This document shows positions 54,196-63,007 of a stretch of 64,000 nt of DNA, piece after piece. The number at the start of each line of letters is the position of its first letter. The first letter of the stretch is position 1. Under the pieces are notes generated by a model. It had not been told where the DNA came from. It saw only the letters and a program-made list of their open reading frames with translations, and searched no databases. Both the position numbers and the translations under genes were made by a program. The DNA is from Allobosea sp. BK604 (GTDB lineage: Bacteria > Pseudomonadota > Alphaproteobacteria > Rhizobiales > Beijerinckiaceae). Where the stretch lies: contig NZ_SLZF01000002.1 in assembly GCF_004341515.1 (NCBI RefSeq), positions 1 to 64,000 of the forward strand. Reading direction: 5' to 3'.

Positions 54196-54536
54196 CGCTT
54201 AGCCGATGCGATTGGCCCGAGATCGAGAATGCTGTCGTAGAGCGCGAGCGCCTGCTCAATGCGACCCTCATAGCAAGCCGAGCGCGCGCGCAGTTGCATC
54301 AGCACCGCGTTGTGCAGCTGATCCGCAGGCAGGTCCTCGGCGGCCCCATGATCCTCGATCAGGGTTATGACCTTGATTTCCTTCAGGGCACACTCGCGGG
54401 CAAAGTGCCCTGTCTGCACTTGCGTCTTTGCAGCCATCGTTGATGCGAGGTAGGCGCCTGTGAGGAAAGAACCGCAGAGAAGCGCTTTCAGCCCGCCTTC
54501 TCGAATGCTTTGCCAACCAACTGTGCCTCGTTTCAT
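54192..54536 (-). CDS. Hypothetical protein with an N-terminal membrane segment
   Basis: This 114-residue protein starts MKRGTVGWQSIREGGLKALL, with a membrane or signal segment LLCGSFLTGAYLASTMAA near 19-36. The rest (ITLIEDHGAAEDLPADQLHN, YEGRIEQALALYDSILDLG) looks like a TPR-type helical pair. Its stop codon falls inside the intergenic repeat. No family recognised. Confidence 0.6.
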   Translation of the reverse strand: MKRGTVGWQSIREGGLKALLCGSFLTGAYLASTMAAKTQVQTGHFARECALKEIKVITLIEDHGAAEDLPADQLHNAVLMQLRARSACYEGRIEQALALYDSILDLGPIASAKR

Positions 54537-54764
54537 CGCTTCTCGCCTCCGCGTTTGGGAAGATACGCGATGTTTAGGCGGTCGGCTGGCAACCGCATCA
54601 GTGGAACCAATGATGCGGGTGCCTATTCTCGCGACGCGGCCACCAAAGTCGTGGCTCGACGGCCATGGACACATGATGCTCGCGGAGCCGTTCCCCGTAA
54701 TGTCTGCTATCGGGCAGTGTCCGAAAGTCCTCTCCTGTGAACGGTTTCGGATGCCGGGCCGTGC

Positions 54765-54970
54765 GCACGGGTTGCGAAGCAGCGGGACCTCCTCGGTCCC
54801 CAGCACGACCGGCAGTCGCTCCGGCATCGGTATCCGCGCCATGCGGTCACCGAAGCCAGTCCGGCCCAGCGTGACCCGGAAGAAGAAGCGCAGTGCCGTG
54901 CAGGCCTGGTTCATCCGGGCGTAGCTCGCGCCGAGCGAAGCCAGGTGAAGCTGATAGAGCCTCCGGCTCG
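54765..54970 (-). pseudogene. Fragment of a tyrosine recombinase (phage integrase family)
   Basis: The leftward frame reads YQLHLASLGASYARMNQACT, LRFFFRVTLGRTGFGDRMAR and ERLPVVLGTEEVPLL, the N-terminal SAM-like domain of a XerC/D-type recombinase. The catalytic domain is missing. It is fused in frame to neighbouring sequence only by chance. Confidence 0.75.
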
Positions 54971-54974
54971 GCCC

Positions 54975-55083
54975 GGTCGGAGGTGGCGAGATCGCTCGCG
55001 ACCTGCGCCGCCGCCGGTCTTGGCGTGAGCGCCGCAATCAGCAAGATCAGCACGGCGGCGGAGCCAGTGAACCGGCGTGGCAT
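54975..55083 (-). pseudogene. N-terminal fragment of a secreted protein
   Basis: From the ATG at 55083 the frame reads MPRRFTGSAAVLILLIAAL and PRPAAAQVASD, a typical signal peptide with an AAA cleavage site. About 15 residues later it enters the recombinase fragment. Only the signal peptide survives. Confidence 0.45.
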
Positions 55084-55262
55084 CACCATCCTGAACTCGC
55101 GTGCAGTTCGATCGAAAAGGTAGCCACATGCCTGCCGGACCAGCATCAGATCGTGCCCCTAACGCCAAAGCTCAGTTCTGATAGGACGTCAGCTTTCGGG
55201 CAGATTTCGGATTTCTGCAATTGGCGCGGCACCGACGCGTGCCGCGCCATTGCGGATCGGGG

Positions 55263-55757
55263 TTATTCAAGTGTAATCCGCGTCCAAAGATCGTCAAAAG
55301 CGATCGCATCGAAAAAGGCATGCGCTTCGACGATCTGCCCGTTCTGCATGCGCAGGATCCACGCGTAGGTGTTCACGTATGGCTTGCCGTCGCTTGCCAC
55401 GCCCTCGGCGTCGAAATGCGCCACAACCGTATCGCCCTCAGCGTAAAGCCGGTGAACGCTTGGAACGAGGCGAGCCTTCATCCTTGCGTTGAAGGGCCGA
55501 ATGACCTCGCCCAGGAACGCTTCCTTCGAAGGATAAAGCTTGGCTGCGCGCGAGTTCCCGGTGATGGTCCAGCGGACATTGGGGGCAAGGAGCTCGTACG
55601 GGCTTCCCGTTCCGTCCGCCCAGGCCTGCAGTCCGTTTCTTACCGCCGTACGATTGCGCTCGGCTTCGCTTGTGTTGACGGCGCGAGCGCCTTCGCCGGC
55701 ACCGAGCATTGCGCCAATCAAAACGGTAGCGGCGGCGATTTTCTTCAGCGTTGTCAT
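55263..55757 (-). CDS. Exported SnoaL/NTF2-like protein
   Basis: The ATG at 55757 gives 164 residues with a signal peptide (MTTLKKIAAATVLIGAMLGA, cut near ARA). The mature part is a SnoaL-like NTF2 fold (RNGLQAWADGTGSPYELLAP, NTYAWILRMQNGQIVEAHAF). Such domains bind or isomerise small molecules; no specific substrate can be named. AAAGGAATCC precedes the ATG. A GlcG/HbpS-type remnant lies 16 bp upstream. Confidence 0.8.
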   Translation of the reverse strand: MTTLKKIAAATVLIGAMLGAGEGARAVNTSEAERNRTAVRNGLQAWADGTGSPYELLAPNVRWTITGNSRAAKLYPSKEAFLGEVIRPFNARMKARLVPSVHRLYAEGDTVVAHFDAEGVASDGKPYVNTYAWILRMQNGQIVEAHAFFDAIAFDDLWTRITLE

Positions 55758-55773
55758 TGCCAGGATTCCTTTC

Positions 55774-55968
55774 TCAGTGCTCGGCCACGAGCGCGGCGAC
55801 CGCCGCCTCGGCCAATTGTTGATCTTGGGAAACCGCGCCGCCCGAGACGCCAATCGCCCCGAGCAATCGGCCGTCTTGATCACGGACGGGGATGCCTCCC
55901 GCGAAGACGATCAGGCCGCCATTGGTGCGATCGAACCCCGGAGACGTGCCGCCGCAGTGCAGGAGCAA
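55774..55968 (-). pseudogene. C-terminal fragment of a GlcG/HbpS-type heme-binding family gene
   Basis: The frame reads FDRTNGGLIVFAGGIPVRDQ then LLGAIGVSGGAVSQDQQLAE, the C-terminal half of this family (usual length about 140-170 residues). The N-terminal half is absent; unrelated sequence begins at about 55970. Pairs of this family with SnoaL-like proteins are common, so this was once an operon. Confidence 0.75.
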
Positions 55969-56025
55969 AGAGCGACTCGGGAACCGGAGTGAGAGATGGT
56001 CGTTCGTTAATACGAGGAGAATGAG

Positions 56026-56343
56026 ATGGACGAAAAACGCGAGGGCCCGACGCTCACGCCCGAGGTCTATTCCACCCCACGACGTCCAGGTCAGCCTGGT
56101 GAGGAGCGCCAGACGCGCGCGGGTCCCAACCCGCGCTCAGCTCACCCGACAGGTCCGCACGCGCCCTACGATCCCCAGGATCCGGAAGGCCTCTCCGCGG
56201 AGAAGCACTATTCGGAGGCCGTGGTAACAGGGAGTAGCGAGGCAGATCGGCCAAGTCCGAGCGGCACCATCAATTGTCGATCTCAAGAATCCCGATCAGG
56301 GCGGGCCCGCCGGCGGATAGGGTCAACCCGTTGCCGATCCTGA
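56026..56343 (+). CDS. Hydrophilic Pro-rich hypothetical protein
   Basis: This 105-residue protein starts MDEKREGPTLTPEVYSTPRR, with many Pro, Arg and Ser and no membrane segment. GAGGAGAATGAG precedes the ATG. The last 25 residues look random and may follow a frameshift. Family not recognised. Confidence 0.4.
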   Translation: MDEKREGPTLTPEVYSTPRRPGQPGEERQTRAGPNPRSAHPTGPHAPYDPQDPEGLSAEKHYSEAVVTGSSEADRPSPSGTINCRSQESRSGRARRRIGSTRCRS

Positions 56344-56701
56344 GAAGGAAGCTCTAAAGGCAGCCGCTAGACGTTTACTTCCGGAGTGTGTCGGCGAGAA
56401 GGAAGCCGACCTCAGAAATGAGGTCGGTCAATGCCTTCTCACCATTTCTCAGGCCAGCCCGCCGCGCGAGGTCGCGCCCGCCGAGCACGGCGAAGAAACC
56501 GTTACGTCCACGAACATGCCGGGAGTGGTACCAGCCTGGCGGAGCCGTAGCTGCTCATAATCCTTCGTCGACAGCACGCTTAATCGACGCCACGACCCTA
56601 TCCCGATCCCCGGGTGAATAGCCGCAAAGGCGCGGCGCTGGTGGAACGCGGACCGTCCGCTTGGCGTTCAGGAGAGAACTCGCCAGATCGGGAGCGTTGT
56701 T
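56344..56701. other. Gene-free stretch
   Basis: Short ORFs on both strands have no recognisable content. Nothing else seen. Confidence 0.35.
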
Positions 56702-56920
56702 ATGCCGGAGCGACCGCCACCGCCCAGAAAGGCCGCGAAAGGCGCCGTGGTAATCGTTGCCGTCGTCGGAGCAATGATCGTCGCGATATTCATCGGCTTC
56801 AACCTCCACCATGCCGGCACCACGCGCGAACTGCGGTCCGGTCACGTCGATCCAAAAGACGCACCAAAGACCCCGACTGATCTCCAGGCGCCTCAAAAAC
56901 CGGAGCGGCGCGCTAACTAG
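56702..56920 (+). CDS. Small single-span membrane protein
   Basis: This 72-residue protein has a basic start (MPERPPPPRKAAKG), one membrane span (AVVIVAVVGAMIVAIFIGFN) and a hydrophilic tail (GHVDPKDAPKTPTDLQAPQK). A broken relative lies at 62547-62760. Function unknown. Confidence 0.5.
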   Translation: MPERPPPPRKAAKGAVVIVAVVGAMIVAIFIGFNLHHAGTTRELRSGHVDPKDAPKTPTDLQAPQKPERRAN

Positions 56921-56949
56921 ATATGATCGGACTGATCACGAGGTACCCT

Positions 56950-57363
56950 ATGCCTGCCCATTCGAGACTCTCAGGCGACAAGCTCTCTGGGTGGAATTCG
57001 GTCGCAACGATCGAGTGCGAATTGGACTGCCAACGCGTCACCGAACACATTGCCGAACTGTCGGGATGTCTAGAAGGCACTGATGAAGAGCAAAAGCTCG
57101 CCATCCTCGTTGAGAGCTTCGAGCGGTGGGAGCATCAACGATGGCCGCATCTCGACGCGCAGCACGGGGAGGCTATCGTGCCTGACGATCTGGCCGACCG
57201 CGGCGCCCAAGACCGAGCCCTGATCAATATCAGCGAGCCCCACGAAGTCCGCTACTGGACTCAGAAATGGTCCATAACAGAGGAGAAGCTCAAACGTGCG
57301 GTAGCCCGCGCCGGGACCAGCACCGACGCTGTGGCAAGGCATCTTGGGGAGTCGCGGGAATAG
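56950..57363 (+). CDS. Protein with a C-terminal DUF3606 domain
   Basis: ATG 56950 has GAGG 9 bases upstream; ATG 56923 is the alternative. The 137-residue protein ends in a DUF3606-like domain (SEPHEVRYWTQKWSITEEKL, RAVARAGTSTDAVARHLG). DUF3606 usually occurs alone in proteins of about 60 residues. The preceding 85 residues are unassigned (ECELDCQRVTEHIAELSGCL). Function unknown. Confidence 0.65.
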   Translation: MPAHSRLSGDKLSGWNSVATIECELDCQRVTEHIAELSGCLEGTDEEQKLAILVESFERWEHQRWPHLDAQHGEAIVPDDLADRGAQDRALINISEPHEVRYWTQKWSITEEKLKRAVARAGTSTDAVARHLGESRE

Positions 57364-57393
57364 TCCTGCTTACGAGGACTGCAGGGGGTCGCC

Positions 57394-58452
57394 TCAAGCC
57401 ACCCGGAAAATTGCACCCATTTCGGCCTTGTCGCGGAAGCCTTTGTAGGAAGCGTGTCTCAGTTTGTGGTCATCGGTCCAGCCGCGGAATTCGATCTCGG
57501 CCGCAAGTACCGGCTTTACCCAGACCACGCGCTTGCGGCCTCTGATCTTGACCGCCGGCGTGGTCGTCGTGAGGCGATCTAGCCGTCGACGCAAGTCAGT
57601 CCCGGTCGCGACGGAGAAGCCTGTGCCGACGTCGCCCGCATAAACCCAGCCGTAGCTGCTGTCACCAGCGAGAAGCAGGCTGCCGATCCCGCCCAGCGCT
57701 ACAGAGGATGGCTCATAGCCGACGATCAGGAAAGTCTCGGACTGGATGCACTTGGCTTTGATCCATTCTCCGCCACGGCCTGAGCGATAGCGCGAATCCC
57801 GCCGCTTGCCGATGACGCCTTCAAGGCCCATGGCGCAGGCTTGTCGCAGCAGCGCGGCGCCGGGCGCGTCGATCTCCTCGCTGATGCGGATGCCGGGTGG
57901 GGCGCCCTCGTGCGCTTGGACCAGCATCTCACGTCGCTCCTCGAGCGATAGACCGCGCAGATCGTGGCCGTTGAAGTATAGCAGGTCGAAGGCAAAAAGG
58001 ATTGCCTCCTCGGCATGGCGCTTGCCACCACGGCCACCGAGCGCCTTCTGGAGAGCCGCGAAGTTCGACGCCCCCTTCTGATCCAGGACGACCGCTTCGC
58101 CATCAATGATCGCGGTTTGGACGTCCAACTCAGCCGCGGCAGCGGCGATGGTCGGGAAGCGGTGCGTCCAATCGTGCCCCCCGCGCGTCAAGATACGGAC
58201 CTTGCGGGCGGGCTCGATATGAATGGCGAGACGATAGCCGTCCCATTTCACCTCGAAAAGCCAATCATCTCCTTCGGGCGGCTTGCCGACGAGGAGCGCG
58301 AGGCAGGGCTCGACACGCTCGGGCATCGGATCCTCGAAGAAGCCGGGCTGGCGTAGATCCGCTGCCGGCACAACTGCACCGCTGTGAATGGTGGCGCCAA
58401 CAGGGCTAGACCTCAGCACGCGACTAGTCCGGCTCGCCGGCGCTTTGACCAT
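57394..58452 (-). CDS. ATP-dependent DNA ligase, NHEJ (LigD ligase-domain) type
   Basis: The ATG at 58452 gives 352 residues; ATG 58326 would trim an unconserved start. The adenylation motif KWDGYR lies near residue 69. Then follow the IIDGEAVVLD motif, FAFDLLYFNGHDLRGL, the MGLEGVIGKR motif and EWIKAKC with the last catalytic Lys. The OB-fold end contains KPVLAAEIEFRGWT and LRHASYKGFRDK. It lacks LigD polymerase and phosphoesterase domains, so it is a stand-alone NHEJ-type ligase. It is the only complete one in the window and a likely partner of the Ku pair. Confidence 0.92.
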   Translation of the reverse strand: MVKAPASRTSRVLRSSPVGATIHSGAVVPAADLRQPGFFEDPMPERVEPCLALLVGKPPEGDDWLFEVKWDGYRLAIHIEPARKVRILTRGGHDWTHRFPTIAAAAAELDVQTAIIDGEAVVLDQKGASNFAALQKALGGRGGKRHAEEAILFAFDLLYFNGHDLRGLSLEERREMLVQAHEGAPPGIRISEEIDAPGAALLRQACAMGLEGVIGKRRDSRYRSGRGGEWIKAKCIQSETFLIVGYEPSSVALGGIGSLLLAGDSSYGWVYAGDVGTGFSVATGTDLRRRLDRLTTTTPAVKIRGRKRVVWVKPVLAAEIEFRGWTDDHKLRHASYKGFRDKAEMGAIFRVA

Positions 58453-58770
58453 GACCACAACTCCACAACGGATGAGCCGGCAACGAAGAACAACACAAAT
58501 CGTTCCGGCTGCGGGCACGGCCGAGTGCGCACGTTAACTAGGGTAAGGTACTTTGGCTCCGGGTCGGCGGTAGGCCGGCGGAATGACGCCGCGCGAACGC
58601 GCTTCGCCGGGGCGGATGACGAAGCTCCTTCAGCTCTCTCTCTGCGGCGATCAAGCACTTACGCCCGATGCGAGTTCTTGCGGGCTGACCGCTAGCACCG
58701 CAATCGCCCGTCACCTTATCCTAGTCACTCGAAATTGTCGCGGATTTCGGCGACGCCGGCGCTTCCGTGG

Positions 58771-59040
58771 TCAATCCCTTGGGATTGATCGCCCAGCGCC
58801 CGCCTCCCCTGCCCGCTTTGATCGCGGCGCTGCTGAGCGGGCATCCAGGATTGCTAGTACGAAGTCCCTGGCCTCTCGGATCGCAAGAGTGGCTGTGAAG
58901 ATGGGCACCCAGGCCGGTATCCGCTCTTCGTCGTGGCACCAACGCAGAACGCGTTGTCGGCGTACACCGGTAAGTCGTGCCCAATCCTCGACGCCCAGAT
59001 CCAAGGCGGCCAGCCTTTCGCGGAATTGCTGCGACGACAT
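58771..59040 (-). CDS. Small helix-turn-helix protein
   Basis: The ATG at 59040 gives 89 residues. MSSQQFRERLAALDLGVEDW then ARLTGVRRQRVLRWCHDEER is an Xre/Cro-like helix-turn-helix, followed by IPAWVPIFTATLAI. Probably a transcription regulator; target unknown. Confidence 0.6.
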   Translation of the reverse strand: MSSQQFRERLAALDLGVEDWARLTGVRRQRVLRWCHDEERIPAWVPIFTATLAIREARDFVLAILDARSAAPRSKRAGEAGAGRSIPRD

Positions 59041-59054
59041 GCGCGCGACCACCC

Positions 59055-59255
59055 TCACCTCCGCAGAGGTTCGCGGCGCTGGACGATCCGGCTCGAAAGC
59101 TGATGCAGCACGAAAGAGAATACGGCGAGCGCCAAAGGTGCGGTAAGAAGCCGCGATATCAGCAGGCTCAAGGGGATCGCGACGACGCGGGGATATTGGC
59201 CTCTCGCGATTTGCTGCGCGATGATCATGCCCGCAATATGAACCAGCGCTGCCAT
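59055..59255 (-). CDS. Small membrane protein
   Basis: The ATG at 59255 gives 66 residues with two hydrophobic segments (ALVHIAGMIIAQQIA and IPLSLLISRLLTAPLALAVF). It lies 14 bp upstream of the helix-turn-helix gene and 37 bp downstream of the DUF6328 gene, so all three may be one leftward operon. Confidence 0.5.
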   Translation of the reverse strand: MAALVHIAGMIIAQQIARGQYPRVVAIPLSLLISRLLTAPLALAVFSFVLHQLSSRIVQRREPLRR

Positions 59256-59292
59256 GTCTCGTCCCACCTCCATGGTCTAACCGCGACGATCA

Positions 59293-60207
59293 CTAGTCGG
59301 TTCCGCGCGTTCCGACTGGCGCGGTTCGCCTGCGCATGAGCCAGGGCCAAGCGTGCCAAAACCCCAGGAGCGACGCCGCGGTTACGACTGCGAAGGCGCC
59401 GGGGAACGCATCGTCACCCGCAATCTGGGTAGCGACGAGATAAGCGTCCGCGGAAATGCCGAGAGCAAGGAACGCCGTCGCAAGCAGGATCAGTCTGCTC
59501 GAAAGCGTGTGGAAGGCCGGATCGTCGCGGCCGCCATACGCAATCCGGTGGTACGCCGCCGGGGCAATCAGGAGAGCCGTAGCGATGGCGATGAGCGCCA
59601 GCCCCAGGCCGTGAATCATTTTCAGGCTCGATGGCAGCTCGGCGAAGGTCTGCGTGAGAACGATCGCGAGCTGAAATCCGAGCAGCGCCTGCGCGCCGGG
59701 CAGCACCACCCTGGCCTCGGTCAAGGCGTAGTCGATTTTCGCTTCCATGGGCGTCTTCTCGTGCGATGTTGGCATCTCCTCCCTCCTATCCCGAGCAAGA
59801 CAAGGCCCCAGCCAGAGCGCAGCACATGCTGCGCAGCCAATGGCGGCCGCCAGCGTTCCAACGGCAGCGCCGGCGATCCGGGAACCGGCAAGGCCGAGGT
59901 CAATCCCCATCGCCACCGCGAAAAGCGCGAGCGTCGCGATGGCGATCCTGTCGATGAGGAGCAGGAGCTCCCGGCTCGCCTCGCCCGCGAGCGCGATCCG
60001 GTGGTAGGAACTCGGCGTGATCAAGAGGCCTACGACGCCCAAGATGATCGCGAGAACGACAAGTTCGAGCGTCTTTTCGAGCGACGATAGTCCAGAGAAC
60101 GCGTTCTGGAAGGGTGCCTGGAACTGGAAGCCAAGCAGGACCTGGGCTCCCAGCATCAGCATGCGCGACTCGTCCAGCGCGGTCTTGGTCTTATTGACGA
60201 GGGACAT
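59293..60207 (-). CDS. DUF6328-type membrane protein with internal duplication
   Basis: The ATG at 60207 gives 304 residues. Two homologous halves are evident. The first (about 8-135) reads LDESRMLMLGAQVLLGFQFQ and LLITPSSYHRIAL. The second (about 155-290) reads LTEARVVLPGAQALLGFQLA and LLIAPAAYHRIAYGG. Each half has about four membrane spans. Single-unit relatives are common in actinobacteria and proteobacteria, with unknown function. Its start overlaps the end of the PAP2 gene by 17 bp. Confidence 0.8.
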   Translation of the reverse strand: MSLVNKTKTALDESRMLMLGAQVLLGFQFQAPFQNAFSGLSSLEKTLELVVLAIILGVVGLLITPSSYHRIALAGEASRELLLLIDRIAIATLALFAVAMGIDLGLAGSRIAGAAVGTLAAAIGCAACAALWLGPCLARDRREEMPTSHEKTPMEAKIDYALTEARVVLPGAQALLGFQLAIVLTQTFAELPSSLKMIHGLGLALIAIATALLIAPAAYHRIAYGGRDDPAFHTLSSRLILLATAFLALGISADAYLVATQIAGDDAFPGAFAVVTAASLLGFWHAWPWLMRRRTAPVGTRGTD

Positions 60208-60757
60208 CAGATCTCGCCTCGGTGAGCGAATTGAGCAGGCATTCCACTCCCGCCCCGAGAGCCGCCCCTGCCAGCACGTCGCTCGCCCAATGGGCAAGCA
60301 GCGCAATCCTGGTCAGGCTGATCAGCGCGCCACCGGTCCAAACCCAGCCTGCGCGCTCCGGCCAGGCGCGCGAAATCGCTGCAGCCAACGCGCCCATGTG
60401 AACAGCATGGCCTGACGGGAACGAGTCTAGCGCTTTCCCGGATTTCGGGACGCCATGACGCTTGCGACCGAGTTCGAGACGATCTGGCCGTTCCTGCGCA
60501 AGGACGTTCTTCAACGCGTGCGGTAGGGCCGAAGTGACTAGAGCCGAAAGAAGTATGTGGCTGGCGGCCCTGCGTCGGTGGCGCGACTGCGGACGCGTCA
60601 GCAGCCACGCTCCCACGGACAGGCCAAGCACGAGCCGCTCATCAGCGAGAAGCGTCGCAAGCCTTAACGGGCGCTCCCATTCAGGCGCGGCACGCCGGGC
60701 GATTGCCCGCGCGATTGCCGTGTCAAATTCGAAAATCGGAACGCGCCAGCGCCGCAT
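60191..60757 (-). CDS. PAP2-family phosphatase
   Basis: The ATG at 60757 gives 188 residues; an in-frame TTG at 60781 is the alternative. The three phosphatase motifs are present: KNVLAQERPDR, SFPSGHAVHMG and SLTRIALLAHWASDVLAG with the catalytic His. PAP2 enzymes remove phosphate from lipid phosphates such as undecaprenyl pyrophosphate or phosphatidate. It overlaps the DUF6328 gene, so the two are co-transcribed. Confidence 0.9.
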   Translation of the reverse strand: MRRWRVPIFEFDTAIARAIARRAAPEWERPLRLATLLADERLVLGLSVGAWLLTRPQSRHRRRAASHILLSALVTSALPHALKNVLAQERPDRLELGRKRHGVPKSGKALDSFPSGHAVHMGALAAAISRAWPERAGWVWTGGALISLTRIALLAHWASDVLAGAALGAGVECLLNSLTEARSDVPRQ

Positions 60758-60967
60758 GTCCAAACAGGTCCTGGTCAGCAAACGCTGAACTTCTCAGGAC
60801 AGATTTTGTTCGCCAACTCAACTTTTCGAAGCTGTCCCATCGTAAGCGCAACGTCGACCACGCTCGGAGGTTTGTATGTCGGCGGCGGCACCGGCTTCAG
60901 CTATGTCAGCGGCAAGGGGCTGGGGGCGGCCGCTTCTCCAGGGACGGCTGGCCTCAATCACGAAGCA

Positions 60968-61399
60968 TCAGGCGGTCCCAGGGGCTCTACTTTCATCGGC
61001 TTCACGACGTGCCTTCGATGCCCGCTTGCAGAAATCTCGCCGAATTACGACGAGATCTTCCTCATCGAGTTCCTCTAGGTCGAGGAGTTCCTCACGCGCC
61101 CCCTCCAACCGAACAATAAGTTCGTCGAGCTTGATCTGCATCGCCGCGGTGTCGCGGTTCTGGCTGTTCTGGATGATGAACACCATCAGAAAGGTGATGA
61201 TGGTCGTGGATGTATTGATCACGAGCTGCCAAGTGTCGTTGAAGCCAAAAATCGGGCCCGAGAGGGCCCACACCACGATGAGGCCGACCGCGACAAAAAA
61301 TGTGATTGGCTTCCCCGTCCAACTGGAAACCGCTTGGGCAAGCCGGGTGAACAGGGAGGCCTTGTTGTCTTTGTGGATGATGTGATCGTAGCCCGACAT
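60968..61399 (-). CDS. Low-affinity iron permease family protein (copy 2)
   Basis: The ATG at 61399 has GAGG 8 bases upstream; an in-frame GTG is at 61408. The 143-residue protein has two membrane spans (ITFFVAVGLIVVWALSGPIF, INTSTTIITFLMVFIIQNSQ) and the same C-terminal coil as copy 1 (QIKLDELIVRLEGAREELLD), with a longer tail. About 80% identical to 41827-42249 in the spans. Confidence 0.85.
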   Translation of the reverse strand: MSGYDHIIHKDNKASLFTRLAQAVSSWTGKPITFFVAVGLIVVWALSGPIFGFNDTWQLVINTSTTIITFLMVFIIQNSQNRDTAAMQIKLDELIVRLEGAREELLDLEELDEEDLVVIRRDFCKRASKARREADESRAPGTA

Positions 61400-61408
61400 T
61401 GTCTGCAC

Positions 61409-61900
61409 CTCGAACCTGACTTTCTACGTGAGTTTGAACTGCGCCATTCTCAGCGAGTTCCGTTCGGCAAACTCCACGCATGAATGAACGGCTAGGAAGT
61501 GGTTCGATGCGAGGGCAAAGGAGCCACGCTATTCCCCGCTCTATCCGAGGAAGAATGGACCAACCGCTATAACGCTGACGAGCACACGTCTGATTGTGTG
61601 CGCTTGCGAGGGAAAGTCGCTTACATCGAGAATAGTGTGCTCGCCGCTAGCTGCGCATATCGGATTGAGCGACTGAAATCTCGCAGTTGGCCAGCACTCG
61701 TTATCCGCCGGCCGGACCCGCACAAGATTGCATCTCTACCAAACAGGAATTAATTTTGGCTGCTCAATCGCAAGCATACGCGTAGATTATCGGACGCCAG
61801 ATTGATTCGCTTAAAGTCGTGCTTCGCCGAGCCGGCGGCGGGACCCTCGACTTCGTTCGATCCAGTCGCCTGCGGAGCTCGATATCCCAAGGAGGGGTTA
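61409..61900. other. Intergenic stretch before mucR
   Basis: An 84-codon ORF (61499-61753) has no recognisable content or ribosome-binding site. The last 150 bp should carry the mucR promoter, but I cannot point to -35/-10 boxes with confidence. Confidence 0.4.
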
Positions 61901-62329
61901 GTGTCTGTTAACACCACCGATCTGGTCAACCGGTCGGCCGATATCGTCACCGCATATGTGGGGAGCAACAATGTTCCTGCGTCGGAGCTTGCCGGGCTTA
62001 TCGCCAATGTCTATTCGGCGTTGCGCTCCTTGGGGACAGTGACCTTGACGCCTATTGCCCAGGAGCTTGTGCCGGCAGTCCCCGTCAAGAAGTCGATTAC
62101 GGCAGATTTCATCATCTGCTTGGAAGATGGCATGAAGTTTAAGTCTTTGAAACGCCACCTGCGAACGTCCTACGACATGACCCCGGTGCAATACCGAGAA
62201 AAGTGGAATCTTCCGCCAGATTATCCGATGGTCGCTCCAAACTACGCTGAAGCTCGCTCCAACCTGGCGAAAGCAATGCAGCTGGGACAGAAGCGCCGCA
62301 AGACGGCTCGAAAGGCCAAGGCAGCGTAG
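61901..62329 (+). CDS. MucR/Ros-family transcriptional regulator lacking a zinc-ligand His
   Basis: The GTG at 61901 is chosen because AAGGAGG lies 6 bases upstream. The 142-residue protein has the MucR layout: N-terminal oligomerisation part (LVNRSADIVTAYVGSNNVPA), then TADFIICLEDGMKFKSLKRH and PVQYREKWNLPPDYPMVAP. In typical MucR/Ros the zinc finger ends H-x3-H; here it reads RHLRTSY, so the last His is Ser. Some rhizobial homologues fold and bind DNA without zinc. MucR proteins regulate exopolysaccharide, motility and virulence genes by binding AT-rich DNA. Confidence 0.9.
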   Translation: MSVNTTDLVNRSADIVTAYVGSNNVPASELAGLIANVYSALRSLGTVTLTPIAQELVPAVPVKKSITADFIICLEDGMKFKSLKRHLRTSYDMTPVQYREKWNLPPDYPMVAPNYAEARSNLAKAMQLGQKRRKTARKAKAA

Positions 62330-62546
62330 GCTGGCGGGAATGGAGCGTGCGCCGACACGGCGCACCTCGGATCCCGTCATGCCGCTATCCGCCATCACCG
62401 ACACTGCCAAAACTGAAACGGCTGGTCGAAGCATTCGACGTAAAGGCCGCTATGGTTGCGGCTGGGCCGGCGGTCGGTCTTGCTTAACGCTTTGAGCGTG
62501 TTAGCGTTTCCTGCGTCGAACCGAAGCTTGTTAAGGGGCCGGCCCC

Positions 62547-62760
62547 ATGCACCGACGTCACACACGTCCGGCCAGAAATCCGGGAAAGCTGGCGCTCTCG
62601 GTAGTGGCGTTTGTCGGCTTCATGATCGGCAATCTTCGTTGGGGTTCAACCTGTACCACGTCGATACGGTGCGCGAGCAGCAGTCGGGCCAGGTCGATAG
62701 GCGGAACGCACCAAAGAGCCCAACCCGACTTGCAGGTTCCACGTTTGACAGATCAGTAGC
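62547..62760 (+). pseudogene. Frameshifted relative of the small membrane protein at 56702
   Basis: The first frame gives RPARNPGKLALSVVAFVGFM. The second continues GFNLYHVDTVREQQSGQVDR and RNAPKSPTRLAG, matching GFNLHHAGTTRELRSGHVDP and KDAPKTPTDLQA of 56702-56920. The frame change near 62630 breaks the gene after the membrane span. Confidence 0.6.
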
Positions 62761-63007
62761 CAAAAAGCCTGCCACAATGGCTTATGCATGCCCCGATGGA
62801 CTGAAAATTCGGTTATGCGCCCACCGGCGACCTCACCAACCAACCGATGGCGTCCTTCGCCAGGCGAAAAGATCAGTCAATCGACGAGCTGGACAACGAA
62901 ACGAGCAAGGGAGACGGAGGCGGCGTTTCCGAGGTTGCTGAGCTTTGGTAAGGGTATCGGAGATCGGTGATACGCTGCCAGCAGCTTTGCCTGAGTCATC
63001 GGCAGGG

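Noticed and set aside
53814..54443. 209-codon rightward ORF
   Set aside because: It crosses the intergenic repeat and lies opposite a better leftward gene.
54192..55037. 281-codon leftward ORF as one protein
   Set aside because: It is a chance fusion of a recombinase fragment, non-coding DNA and the real 114-residue gene, which has its own start at 54536.
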